Positions 18,017 through 25,595 of a stretch of DNA of 64,000 nucleotides are shown in pieces. A program made the translations under genes and the position numbers. The notes under the pieces were generated by a model. That model searched no databases. It was not told the DNA's origin and saw only the letters and a program-made list of their open reading frames with translations. The first letter of the stretch is position 1. Every line of letters starts with the position of its first letter. The stretch is from contig LNEI01000018.1 in NCBI GenBank assembly GCA_001464455.1, positions 475,343-539,342 on the forward strand, in the 5' to 3' direction. Source of the stretch: Acidobacteria bacterium Ga0077534 (lineage in GTDB: Bacteria > Acidobacteriota > Blastocatellia > Pyrinomonadales > Pyrinomonadaceae).

Positions 18017-19819
18017 CTAATAGCTCTTTTTCTCAAACTCCGCAAAAACATCCACCAGGCATTCCCTTACATCTGATGCGGTCATTACGCGTTTCCCGTA
18101 CTTTTTCTCGGCAATGTCTCCGGCCATTCCGGCGACATACACGGCGGCGACCACGGTCTCGAAGATATCGATCTCAAACTTCACCGCCTGAGCAACAAAC
18201 CCTGCGAGAATACCCGCCAAAGTATCACCATTCCCAGCCTTCCCAAGCCCGGAATTCCCGGTCGGATTTACAACCACCCGCCCATCCGGCGACCCGATCA
18301 AAACCCGCTCGCCTTTCAGGACGAGTATCACGTTACGTTCAACCGCAAACTCCCGAACAGTCGCAACCCGGTCCTTTATCGCATCCTTGTCGTCCGTACC
18401 AAGCAGCCGCAGAAACTCACCCTCGTGCGGTGTCAGGATGAGCGGCTGAAGCCGCTCCAAGCTCGCCTCCTTACGAAGGAGGGGTGTCGCCGCTTCGGCG
18501 ACGGGGTGGTTCTCTACTCTCGGCACCACGGACGTTGATGTATCCCGCGACGAGAGAACCACCCCGTCATCCGCAAAAGACGCGGATGCCACCCCTCCTT
18601 CGTAAGGAGGGGAGCCGTCGCGTGGCTCTTCTTGCAATAGACTAGTCGGAGCTTCACAAAACCCCAACGCCCCGGCATCGAGAATAACTGGCACAGTCCG
18701 CGTCGAAACGATCTCTCGCACCAACTTCCCGCCCTCGCCATCATTTACATCAAGCCCCGGCCCGATCAAGATCGAATCCGCTTTCCCAATCGCGCCCGCA
18801 TTCTCGCCAATTGTTCCTACAATCACCTCCGGAATCACCCGCGAAGCGACCTCAACCTTACACGAAGCCGGAACCAGCAAGGTCGTCAACCCAACCCCAG
18901 ACCGCATCGCCGAATTCCCACACATCACCGCCGCCCCGGAATATTGCTCGGAACCCGCGACGATCAAGGCGTGGCCGCGTTTGTTCTTATAATCGCTGCT
19001 TTCAAAATTTAGCCAGTAGTGCAACAAACCACGAACATCTTCCTCTTCGGAGACATAGAGTTGCGAATTGGCTTCGTTGATCAACTCCATGGGCGATCCG
19101 ATATCTGCGATAATCAACTCGCCGTTACGTGCCGCCGCAGGCGGAAGTACATTCGGGATCTTGGGAGCGGTAAATGTGACGGTTACGTCCGCGTTCGCGC
19201 TGATTTCATCAGCCCAGTCTGTCCGTACTCGCAAGCCCGTTGGCAAATCTACAGATATCAACAAAAATAGACTATCTCGTTCCGACCTTTCGTCGAACCA
19301 TTCACTCGTTACGACCTGGCAAATATTTTCTTCTAATTTTCTCGACAAACCCGTTCCAAAGATTGCGTCTACAACGACTTCGGGGCGTGCGAGCGGGCGA
19401 AACCTCTTTCTGAAATACTCGCCGTCGTGTTCTTCGCAAAAATAGATTCTACCGGCATCAGGCTTGTCATACGGATCGTACTCTTTACGAGAGTGGAAAT
19501 TTGAGATCGATCTCAAAATATCAAAGTTGATGCGAGCATCGCCTTTGGTGTCTTCGACCTTGCCGAATAGGAACACAGAAACCACAGCTCCCGCCGTCCA
19601 AAGCATCCTCGCCAGAGCCGCTCCATCCCCGCCATTATTCCCTCTCCCGCAAAGTATCAGTACCGACTTCCCTTTCACCGAACCGCCGAGTTTCTCAGTA
19701 ATGACGCGGGCGACGGCGTGGGCGGCGTTTTCCATTAGGATGATGGATGGAATGCCGTACCGCTCGGTCGTCAGACGGTCGACCTCTCGCATTTGTTCGG
19801 CTGTCAGGACTTTTAGCAT
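18017..19819 (-). CDS. nnr: Bifunctional NAD(P)H-hydrate epimerase / ADP-dependent dehydratase, with in-frame repeat insertion
   Basis: A 600-residue metabolite-repair enzyme. The N-terminal YjeF epimerase domain has LCGRGNNGGDGAALAR; the C-terminal ADP-dependent dehydratase domain has GHALIVAGSEQYSGAA, ILIGPGLDVND, TPHEGEFLRLLG and NPTGNSGLGKAGNGDTLAG. Together they repair hydrated NADH and NADPH. The protein is longer than usual (about 500) because residues about 402-459 are encoded by a palindromic DNA repeat, read as SPPYEGGVASASFADD and later HPVAEAATPLLRKEAS. The insertion falls before the TPHEGEF segment of the dehydratase domain and keeps the frame. GGAG lies 9 nt before the ATG. Confidence 0.94.
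   Translation of the reverse strand: MLKVLTAEQMREVDRLTTERYGIPSIILMENAAHAVARVITEKLGGSVKGKSVLILCGRGNNGGDGAALARMLWTAGAVVSVFLFGKVEDTKGDARINFDILRSISNFHSRKEYDPYDKPDAGRIYFCEEHDGEYFRKRFRPLARPEVVVDAIFGTGLSRKLEENICQVVTSEWFDERSERDSLFLLISVDLPTGLRVRTDWADEISANADVTVTFTAPKIPNVLPPAAARNGELIIADIGSPMELINEANSQLYVSEEEDVRGLLHYWLNFESSDYKNKRGHALIVAGSEQYSGAAVMCGNSAMRSGVGLTTLLVPASCKVEVASRVIPEVIVGTIGENAGAIGKADSILIGPGLDVNDGEGGKLVREIVSTRTVPVILDAGALGFCEAPTSLLQEEPRDGSPPYEGGVASASFADDGVVLSSRDTSTSVVPRVENHPVAEAATPLLRKEASLERLQPLILTPHEGEFLRLLGTDDKDAIKDRVATVREFAVERNVILVLKGERVLIGSPDGRVVVNPTGNSGLGKAGNGDTLAGILAGFVAQAVKFEIDIFETVVAAVYVAGMAGDIAEKKYGKRVMTASDVRECLVDVFAEFEKKSY
18441..18614. repeat. Palindromic element D inside nnr
   Basis: Two inverted arms, 18461-18515 and 18552-18614, share CTCCTTACGAAGGAGGGGTG and ACGGGGTGGTTCTCT. 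Each encloses a different small hairpin (GCCGCTTCGGCG in one, ATCCGC...GCGGAT in the other). A further hairpin, AGCGGC-tgaa-GCCGCT, adjoins at 18441-18456. The core CTCCTTACGAAGGAG is self-complementary. All of it is translated in frame on the minus strand as part of nnr. Confidence 0.9.
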
Positions 19820-19868
19820 TTCTTAACTCCGGGCGACTTCCAAATATACCATTTTCGGCTCGGGTTTC

Positions 19869-19903
19869 GTCCCATCTTGTCCCACGGCGGGACAAGATGG
19901 GAC
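19869..19903. repeat. Perfect 15-bp hairpin with related direct repeats
   Basis: GTCCCATCTTGTCCC and its exact complement GGGACAAGATGGGAC are separated by 5 nt. ATCTTGTCCCAC recurs at 19957-19968, followed by another GTCCCAC. It lies between the nnr start and the leuS promoter. There is no T-run, so it does not look like an intrinsic terminator. Confidence 0.8.
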
Positions 19904-19919
19904 ATGAACCTAGCCCTGT

Positions 19920-20144
19920 AACTTATTTAGAATATATATGTTACCGCCTCTCGTGATCTTGTCCCACTGTCCCACATAAATCAAATACTGTTCATAATTT
20001 GTTCATATATACCAACGTTTATCCTGTTCCGGTCAATCGAACATACTTAACATATCACTATACGAAACTGTATCATGATTTGTTCATTTTTTTATCTCTG
20101 CAACGCCGATGGCAGATAGTTTTTCTATAGTGAACAGGGTTTCT
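19920..20144. other. AT-rich non-coding region with repeated TGTTCA sites
   Basis: No credible gene in 19820-20180. TGTTCAT occurs near 19989, 19999 and 20080, and TGAACA at about 20131 in the opposite sense. TGTTC-N9-GAACA forms an inverted repeat at 20025-20043. The clustering suggests protein-binding sites, for example a regulator of leuS or nnr, but no known operator consensus is matched. Confidence 0.4.
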
Positions 20145-20173
20145 TAGACATACACTCTCAACTGCGTTAGAAT
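20145..20173 (+). promoter_or_regulatory. Putative leuS promoter
   Basis: TAGACA (20145-20150), a 17-bp spacer and TAGAAT (20168-20173) match the sigma-70 pattern at five of six and about five of six positions. A start 7-8 nt downstream would fall at 20180-20181, exactly at the ATG of the leader peptide. Confidence 0.55.
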
Positions 20174-20180
20174 TCTCGCG

Positions 20181-20216
20181 ATGATCACGCTGCTGAGAAC
20201 CCTCGCCCTTAGATAG
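20181..20216 (+). CDS. Candidate leucine-rich leader peptide of leuS
   Basis: An 11-codon frame, MITLLRTLALR then TAG, with four leucine codons (CTG, CTG, CTC, CTT). It begins at the predicted transcription start of the promoter at 20145-20173, so it could be read from a leaderless mRNA. leuS starts 111 nt after its stop and has no Shine-Dalgarno. This arrangement resembles amino-acid-dependent attenuation, where slow decoding of Leu codons changes downstream RNA folding. It is inferred from composition and position only; an 11-codon frame can arise by chance. Confidence 0.4.
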   Translation: MITLLRTLALR

Positions 20217-20301
20217 CCGCTCGTGCTAAAACGCGACGCGGCGATGCTCACCCGAACCCGTATTAAATTTCATTTTTAGGCGAATTACTTTAAGAGTAAT
20301 T
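20216..20301 (+). promoter_or_regulatory. Leader RNA hairpins between leader peptide and leuS
   Basis: A GC hairpin starts at the last base of the leader stop codon: GCCGC-TCG pairs with CGA-c-GCGGC (20216-20242, one bulge). A second, AT-rich stem pairs AATTACT with AGTAATT (20283-20301), 26 nt before leuS. Neither is followed by a T-run, so a classical terminator is not evident. Confidence 0.35.
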
Positions 20302-20327
20302 AATAATAACTTTGTAACGACACGACA

Positions 20328-23108
20328 ATGGACGACAAATATTTTGCGAAGAAGATAGAGCAGAAATGGCAGAAGATATGGGCCGAGACCGGGGCTTTTC
20401 ATGCCGAGGTTGACGACGAGAAGCCGAAGTTTTACGCGCTCGAGATGCTTCCGTACCCGTCGGGCAATCTGCACATGGGCCACGTGCGAAATTATTCGGC
20501 CGGCGACGCATTAGCCTGGTATAAGCGGCTTCGCGGGTTCAACGTGCTGCACCCGATCGGCTGGGATTCGTTTGGCCAGCCTGCTGAGGATGCGGCGGTA
20601 AAGCGCGGCGTCAATCCTCGCGAATGGACCGAGGCAAATATCGTCTCGATGCGCGGCCAGCTTCAGCGGTTGGGTTTAAGCTACGACTGGCGGCGGCAGA
20701 TGTACGCCCACCGGCCTGAGTACTACAAATTCGACCAGTGGTTTTTTCTCAAAATGTACGAAATGGGCCTCGCGTACAAAAAGCAGACCCAGGTCAACTG
20801 GTGCTCGCACGACCAGGCGACCCTTTCAAACGAGCAGGCTAGCGGCGGACTGTGCTGGCGCTGCGGTAATCCGGTCACGAAGAAAGACCTCGAGCAATGG
20901 TTCCTCAAAACGACCGCATATACCGACGAGCTTCTCGATGACATGACGGAGATCGAGTCGGGCTGGCCAGCGAGCGTTATCAAGCGGCAGCAGGACTGGA
21001 TGGGCCGCTCTTACGGGGCGTATGTCGATTTTGAGATATCAGCATCGGGCGAGTCGCTATTCGCTTGCCCGATAGTCGACGGCATTACGAGCACGACCGA
21101 CCTTGGTAAAAAGCGCGTCCGCGTTTTCACGACGCGGATCGACACGATATTCGGGGCGAACGCGATCGTCCTCGCAGCCGAGCATCCGGTGATACAGGCA
21201 AACATGGACAATTTTGCCGAGGATGTCGCCGCCAAGATCGCCTACATCCGTACCGAAAATGCCAAGCCCGCAGATCACGAGGTCGAGATCGAAAAAGACG
21301 GCATCGACACGGGGCTGAAAGCTCTGAATCCTTTCAGCAACGAGGAGATCCCCGTCTGGGTCGGCAACTACGTGATGATGGGCTACGGCACGGGCGCCGT
21401 GATGAGCGTTCCGGCTCATGATGAGAGGGATTTTGAGTTTGCAAGGAAATTTGGGCTGCCGGTCAAGACGGTGATCGTGTCAGAACCCCCTGCGTCAGCG
21501 GGGGGCAATCAAGAGGCTTGTAGTTTAACTTCGGATACGGCAGACAAAGTTGAGTTGGGTTCAACACTGACGCCGCCCGCTTACGCAGGCGGTTCTGACG
21601 GCGTTCTCATCAACTCCGGCGTGTGGTCGGGGATGACGAGCGAAGAGGCTAAAGCGTCAATGACGGAATATGCCGTCAAATATTTCTTCGGCGAAGCCGC
21701 GACGACGTATCGGCTTCGCGACTGGGGCATTTCGCGGCAGCGTTTCTGGGGATCGCCGATCCCGATCGTCTATTGCGACGACTGCGGGACCGTGCCCGAG
21801 AAGTTTGAGAATCTGCCGGTCGAACTGCCTGAAACCGCTCCGTTCACGGGAACCGGCGAATCCCCGCTCGCAAAGGTTCCTGAGTTTTACGAGACCACGT
21901 GTCCGAAATGCGACGGCCCTGCCCGACGCGAGACCGACACGATGGACACGTTTGTCGATTCGAGCTGGTACTTTTTCCGCTATTCGGACGCGACCAATGA
22001 GATCTTGCCTTTCGATCCCGCGATTGCGGCATATTGGATGCCGGTTGACCAGTACATTGGCGGCGACGACCACGCCGTGATGCATCTGATCTACGCGCGT
22101 TTTTGGACAAAGGTGATGCGTGACCTCGAGCTCATTCCATTTGGCGAACCTTTCAAACGCTTGCTGACGCAGGGGATGGTCGTAGGAGAGACGTTTTTTG
22201 ATGATTCGAGTGGAAAGCGTATTTATTTCCCGCCTGACAAGGTCGAGGTCGAACGAGATTCGAAGGGAAAGATAACTTCAGCGACGGCGGTCGGTCTCGG
22301 CGGGGGAACCGCAGATGCGGACAGGAGTGTCCGCACTCCATTGAAATACGCCATCGAGCGGATGTCGAAGTCCAAGGGCAACGGCGTCGATCCTGACGAA
22401 ATGGTCGAGGCATACGGAGCTGACGCGGCAAGGCTTTTCGTGATGTTCGCCGCCCCGATCGACAACGAACTTGTCTGGAACGAAGCCGGTATCGAGGGCG
22501 CCGTCCGCTTTATCCAACGCGTTTGGCGGCTCGTCCATAGGTGGAATGAGCTGCTCAGAACCACGTATGAAGGTGCACCGCCAGCGGAAACAGCCGCTTC
22601 GCGTAAGCTCCGCCAGAAAACGCACCAGACGATCGAGCGCGTGACGGACAGCCTTGAGAGCCTTCAGTTCAACACGCCGGTTGCGGCATTGATGGAGCTT
22701 TCAAATGCGATCAGCGATTTCCCCGTCGAGCCGCAGCACGCTGCCGCCGAAGAGATCTTCGCCGTCCGCGAGGCTCTGACCGCGCTCACGCTGATGCTGA
22801 CACCATTTGCCCCGCATGTCGCGGAGGAATTTTACTCGATCCTCGTCGGAAATGAGGACGGGTTGATCGCGAATAATGCCCGTTTCCCGGAATTCGACCC
22901 GGAGCTCGCCAAAGCGGACGAGATCGAGTTCCCGATCCAGGTCAACGGCAAACTCCGCTCGCGGATCACCGCTTCGCCCGAAATATCGAACGAAGACCTC
23001 GAAAGACTAACCTTCGCCGACGCTAAGGTGAAGGAAATTACAGATGGAAAGGAGATCGTCAAGGTCATCATCGTGCCGAAACGGCTTGTAAACATCGTCG
23101 TTAGATAG
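20328..23108 (+). CDS. leuS: Leucyl-tRNA synthetase carrying two repeat-derived insertions
   Basis: A 926-residue class Ia synthetase charging tRNA-Leu. The HIGH motif is HMGH in PYPSGNLHMGHVRNY and the KMSKS motif is RMSKSKGNGVDPDEM. The CP1 editing domain is present (GYGTGAVMSVPAHDERD). The anticodon-binding and C-terminal domains are complete. Residues about 385-424, at the end of CP1, come from palindromic element A and read EPPASAGGN...LTPPAYAGGSDG. Residues about 660-672, immediately before the KMSKS loop, come from element B and read GGTADADRSVRTP. Both keep the frame. The enzyme is essential, so the insertions must be tolerated. Confidence 0.97.
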   Translation: MDDKYFAKKIEQKWQKIWAETGAFHAEVDDEKPKFYALEMLPYPSGNLHMGHVRNYSAGDALAWYKRLRGFNVLHPIGWDSFGQPAEDAAVKRGVNPREWTEANIVSMRGQLQRLGLSYDWRRQMYAHRPEYYKFDQWFFLKMYEMGLAYKKQTQVNWCSHDQATLSNEQASGGLCWRCGNPVTKKDLEQWFLKTTAYTDELLDDMTEIESGWPASVIKRQQDWMGRSYGAYVDFEISASGESLFACPIVDGITSTTDLGKKRVRVFTTRIDTIFGANAIVLAAEHPVIQANMDNFAEDVAAKIAYIRTENAKPADHEVEIEKDGIDTGLKALNPFSNEEIPVWVGNYVMMGYGTGAVMSVPAHDERDFEFARKFGLPVKTVIVSEPPASAGGNQEACSLTSDTADKVELGSTLTPPAYAGGSDGVLINSGVWSGMTSEEAKASMTEYAVKYFFGEAATTYRLRDWGISRQRFWGSPIPIVYCDDCGTVPEKFENLPVELPETAPFTGTGESPLAKVPEFYETTCPKCDGPARRETDTMDTFVDSSWYFFRYSDATNEILPFDPAIAAYWMPVDQYIGGDDHAVMHLIYARFWTKVMRDLELIPFGEPFKRLLTQGMVVGETFFDDSSGKRIYFPPDKVEVERDSKGKITSATAVGLGGGTADADRSVRTPLKYAIERMSKSKGNGVDPDEMVEAYGADAARLFVMFAAPIDNELVWNEAGIEGAVRFIQRVWRLVHRWNELLRTTYEGAPPAETAASRKLRQKTHQTIERVTDSLESLQFNTPVAALMELSNAISDFPVEPQHAAAEEIFAVREALTALTLMLTPFAPHVAEEFYSILVGNEDGLIANNARFPEFDPELAKADEIEFPIQVNGKLRSRITASPEISNEDLERLTFADAKVKEITDGKEIVKVIIVPKRLVNIVVR
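21480..21598. repeat. Palindromic element A, copy inside leuS
   Basis: Bounded by TCAGAACC at 21480 and its complement GGTTCTGA ending at 21598. The ends continue as CCCTGCGTCAGCGGGGGGC and GCCGCCCGCTTACGCAGGC, which are inverted copies of one consensus, CCGCCTGCGTnAGCGGGCGGC. The same ends bound the intergenic element at 43971-44099. Confidence 0.88.
22305..22340. repeat. Palindromic element B, short copy inside leuS
   Basis: GGAACCGCAGATGCGGACA continues with GGAG and TGTCCGCA; TGCGGACA (22316-22323) and TGTCCGCA (22328-22335) form a perfect 8-bp stem. Nearly the same sequence is found at 39554-39590 inside the YdeP-type gene, on the opposite coding strand. Confidence 0.85.
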
Positions 23109-23332
23109 CGAAGTGAGGCTCATTAGATCTGGCTTTGAACCGGCCATTTTCTGAAGGCAGTTCTGCGGTTGATACGGCTTTGGGGACAAATCCGTCGCCG
23201 GCTTTCCCGCAAAATGCTTCATCTTGCTTGGATCGGGTAAAGAAATTAGAATTAAAGCGTGTTAATCTACAGTTTTAGGGTGTAGCGATCCGGTTGATCG
23301 TTCGAGCACCCGTCGGTGAACTTTCCGCCATC

Positions 23333-23338
23333 TAACAT
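23333..23338 (+). promoter_or_regulatory. Putative -10 box of the kinase gene
   Basis: TAACAT lies 6 nt before the ATG at 23345 with no Shine-Dalgarno between, suggesting a leaderless transcript. No good -35 is visible. Confidence 0.35.
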
Positions 23339-23344
23339 TCGAGC

Positions 23345-25576
23345 ATGAAAGAATGCCAGCTTTGTAAAAACTGTTTCGCTGATTCCGTCGCGACCTGCCC
23401 GAATGACGGTATGCCGACGGTTCACACTATTCCTGGCGAACCGGTGCTCGAGGGCAAATACCAGATCGAGTGCCGCCTCGGCCAAGGCGGAATGGGCGTC
23501 GTTTACAAAGCTCGCCACGCATATCTAAAGACCCAACTCGCGATCAAGGTCATTCTTCCCGATCTTGTCGGAAATGACCCGCAACTCGTCACGCGTTTTC
23601 GTCAGGAAGCCCTCGCCGCTGCCGCCATCCGGCATCAAAACGTTGTCAGCGTAACCGATTATGGCGTCATCGACGGGACCGTCCCGTTCCTCGTGATGGA
23701 GTATGTCGAGGGCGAATCGTTGCACGACCTTCTTGCCCGTGAAAAAGCATTGTCGCCGGAGAAGACGTTCGAATTGATGGCCGCGGTCTGCGCGGGTGTC
23801 GGTGCCGCGCATCATCAGGGCATCGTCCATCGCGACCTGAAACCGCTCAATATCATGATCTGCAGCGACAAGCCTAATATGTCGCAAGCGGTGAAGATCC
23901 TCGATTTCGGCCTCGCGAAGATAAAGTCCGGCGAACTTCTCGGCTCGTTCATTCAGGCTCAGACGACCGGGCTGATGGGATCGCCCTATTACATGGCCCC
24001 CGAACAGTGGGCGGATGAAGATCCTGATTCGAGAGCCGACATTTATTCACTCGGCGTGATGCTCTATCAGATGCTCGCCGGCGACGTGCCTTTCAAAGGA
24101 TCGTCCATTCCGGCGATCATGAAAAAGCACATATCCGACCCCGCCCCTACACTGGCCGCCGCCGGCTTGAATGTTTCGCCGGAACTCGAAAGAGCTGTAC
24201 AACACGCTCTTGCCAAAAATCCTGACCATCGAACGCAGTCAGTCGACGTGATGGTCAACGAGTTGCGAGATGCCATCCAACCGGGAACGCAGTTCATTCA
24301 CACGGCACCAGCTCCGGCACTTCCGGTCTCGTCATTAAGGGTCGTGTCGAGGCCCCCGCAGTCGGCCGTCTTTGTCGATAACGTAGCGGTTGGCCGTACG
24401 GCTGAGAGCGGTATGCTCCTGATCGAAGGATTGCAGAGTGGAAACCATCGCCTGCGGGTCAGCCACAACGGCTATTACGACTGGATGGGTGAGGTCACCT
24501 GCGACGGTAAACCGGTAGAGGTAGTTGCTGAATTACGTGCCGGGACGCTTGACTCGCGCAGCTCGATCCCGATGCCGGATGTCACTGTCGGCGGTGTCCA
24601 CAGGACGATCGCCTCTCAGGGCGGCCATGGTGATGACATGGCCCAGACAGTTCAGCAGGAATTTTCGCCCAGCCGCTTCGACGTTAAGGTCGATACCACG
24701 CCCGAGCCGAAAAAATCTTCGTCAAAAGGCTTGCTTTTAGGAATTGGCGGAGTATTCGCTCTATTGCTGATTGGAATCGTCGGGCTCGGTGCAGCTTATG
24801 TGCTCGGGGTTTTTGATACAAAGCCCGTCGGGCCAGGAAATACGGCGAGCACGCCCACGCCGGCTCCGTCGCCCGTCGAAGGGCCGTCAGCCAACCTCGT
24901 AGCCATTCCGGGAGGCACTTTCAGAATGGGACGCGACGATGGTAGGGATAACGAAAAACCTGAGAACACGGTAACCGTGCAGGCTTTCAAGATTGACAAG
25001 ACCGAGGTCACAAATGGTGAGTACTTCGATTTCGTAAAGGAAACCGGGTACCGGCCAGTTCCGGCTCACTGGGTCAACGATGCTCCGCTTCCGATCCAGG
25101 AAAAAATGCCTGTGCGGTTTGTGAACATCGAAGATATTACGGCTTTTGCCGCGTGGCGATCGACGCGGGACCGCAAGACGTATCGATTGCCGACCGAGGC
25201 CGAATGGGAATTTGCCGCCCGTAACGGACCGAAGAATAACCTCTATCCGTGGGGAGACACATTCGATCCAAAGTGTGCGGTTCTTGATAAGGACAATACG
25301 GAGCCCGAGGCAGTCGACACCGCATCTTGCGCGAACGACTGGGGAGCAGTCGACCTGATAGGCAATGTGTATGAGTGGACGGGAAGCAAAGCGAGTCTGT
25401 ACCCGGGAAGCAAAGGCACGATGCGTGAGACCAAGGAACTAAGGTACATGATCCGGGGCGGCGCTGGTTACTCAAAATCTTCGGGGCCGTTTGCGATAAC
25501 CTCTACGTTTCGTGCCGATGTCGAAGCAAGCAGGCGGGACAAAGAATTAGGGTTCCGATTGGTGACACAGAATTGA
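23345..25576 (+). CDS. Membrane Ser/Thr protein kinase with PEGA and SUMF1 (formylglycine-enzyme-like) domains
   Basis: A 743-residue protein. An N-terminal zinc-ribbon-like segment (CQLCKNC...CPNDG) precedes an active-looking Hanks kinase: GQGGMG loop (46-51), K68 in AIK, HRDLKPLN at 162-169 and DFG at 187-189. A PEGA repeat follows at about 320-390 (VVSRPPQSAVFVDN), then one membrane helix at about 460-487. The outer C-terminal domain from about 515 (IPGGTFRMGRDD, DKTEVTNGEYFDF, RLPTEAEWEFAARNG, IRGGAGYSKS) is the SUMF1/FGE-sulfatase fold, used for sensing or modification. It likely transmits an outside signal to cytosolic targets. The next genes, a TPR protein and a pseudokinase, are 19 and 14 nt apart, so all three probably form an operon. 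Confidence 0.92.
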   Translation: MKECQLCKNCFADSVATCPNDGMPTVHTIPGEPVLEGKYQIECRLGQGGMGVVYKARHAYLKTQLAIKVILPDLVGNDPQLVTRFRQEALAAAAIRHQNVVSVTDYGVIDGTVPFLVMEYVEGESLHDLLAREKALSPEKTFELMAAVCAGVGAAHHQGIVHRDLKPLNIMICSDKPNMSQAVKILDFGLAKIKSGELLGSFIQAQTTGLMGSPYYMAPEQWADEDPDSRADIYSLGVMLYQMLAGDVPFKGSSIPAIMKKHISDPAPTLAAAGLNVSPELERAVQHALAKNPDHRTQSVDVMVNELRDAIQPGTQFIHTAPAPALPVSSLRVVSRPPQSAVFVDNVAVGRTAESGMLLIEGLQSGNHRLRVSHNGYYDWMGEVTCDGKPVEVVAELRAGTLDSRSSIPMPDVTVGGVHRTIASQGGHGDDMAQTVQQEFSPSRFDVKVDTTPEPKKSSSKGLLLGIGGVFALLLIGIVGLGAAYVLGVFDTKPVGPGNTASTPTPAPSPVEGPSANLVAIPGGTFRMGRDDGRDNEKPENTVTVQAFKIDKTEVTNGEYFDFVKETGYRPVPAHWVNDAPLPIQEKMPVRFVNIEDITAFAAWRSTRDRKTYRLPTEAEWEFAARNGPKNNLYPWGDTFDPKCAVLDKDNTEPEAVDTASCANDWGAVDLIGNVYEWTGSKASLYPGSKGTMRETKELRYMIRGGAGYSKSSGPFAITSTFRADVEASRRDKELGFRLVTQN

Positions 25577-25595
25577 GCCCCGCAGTAGGCTATTT

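Noticed and set aside
17986-18020. AGCTAATAGCT direct repeats between tsaE and nnr as a terminator or mobile scar
   Set aside because: Short, low-complexity, overlapping the nnr stop; no stem with a T-run is clear.
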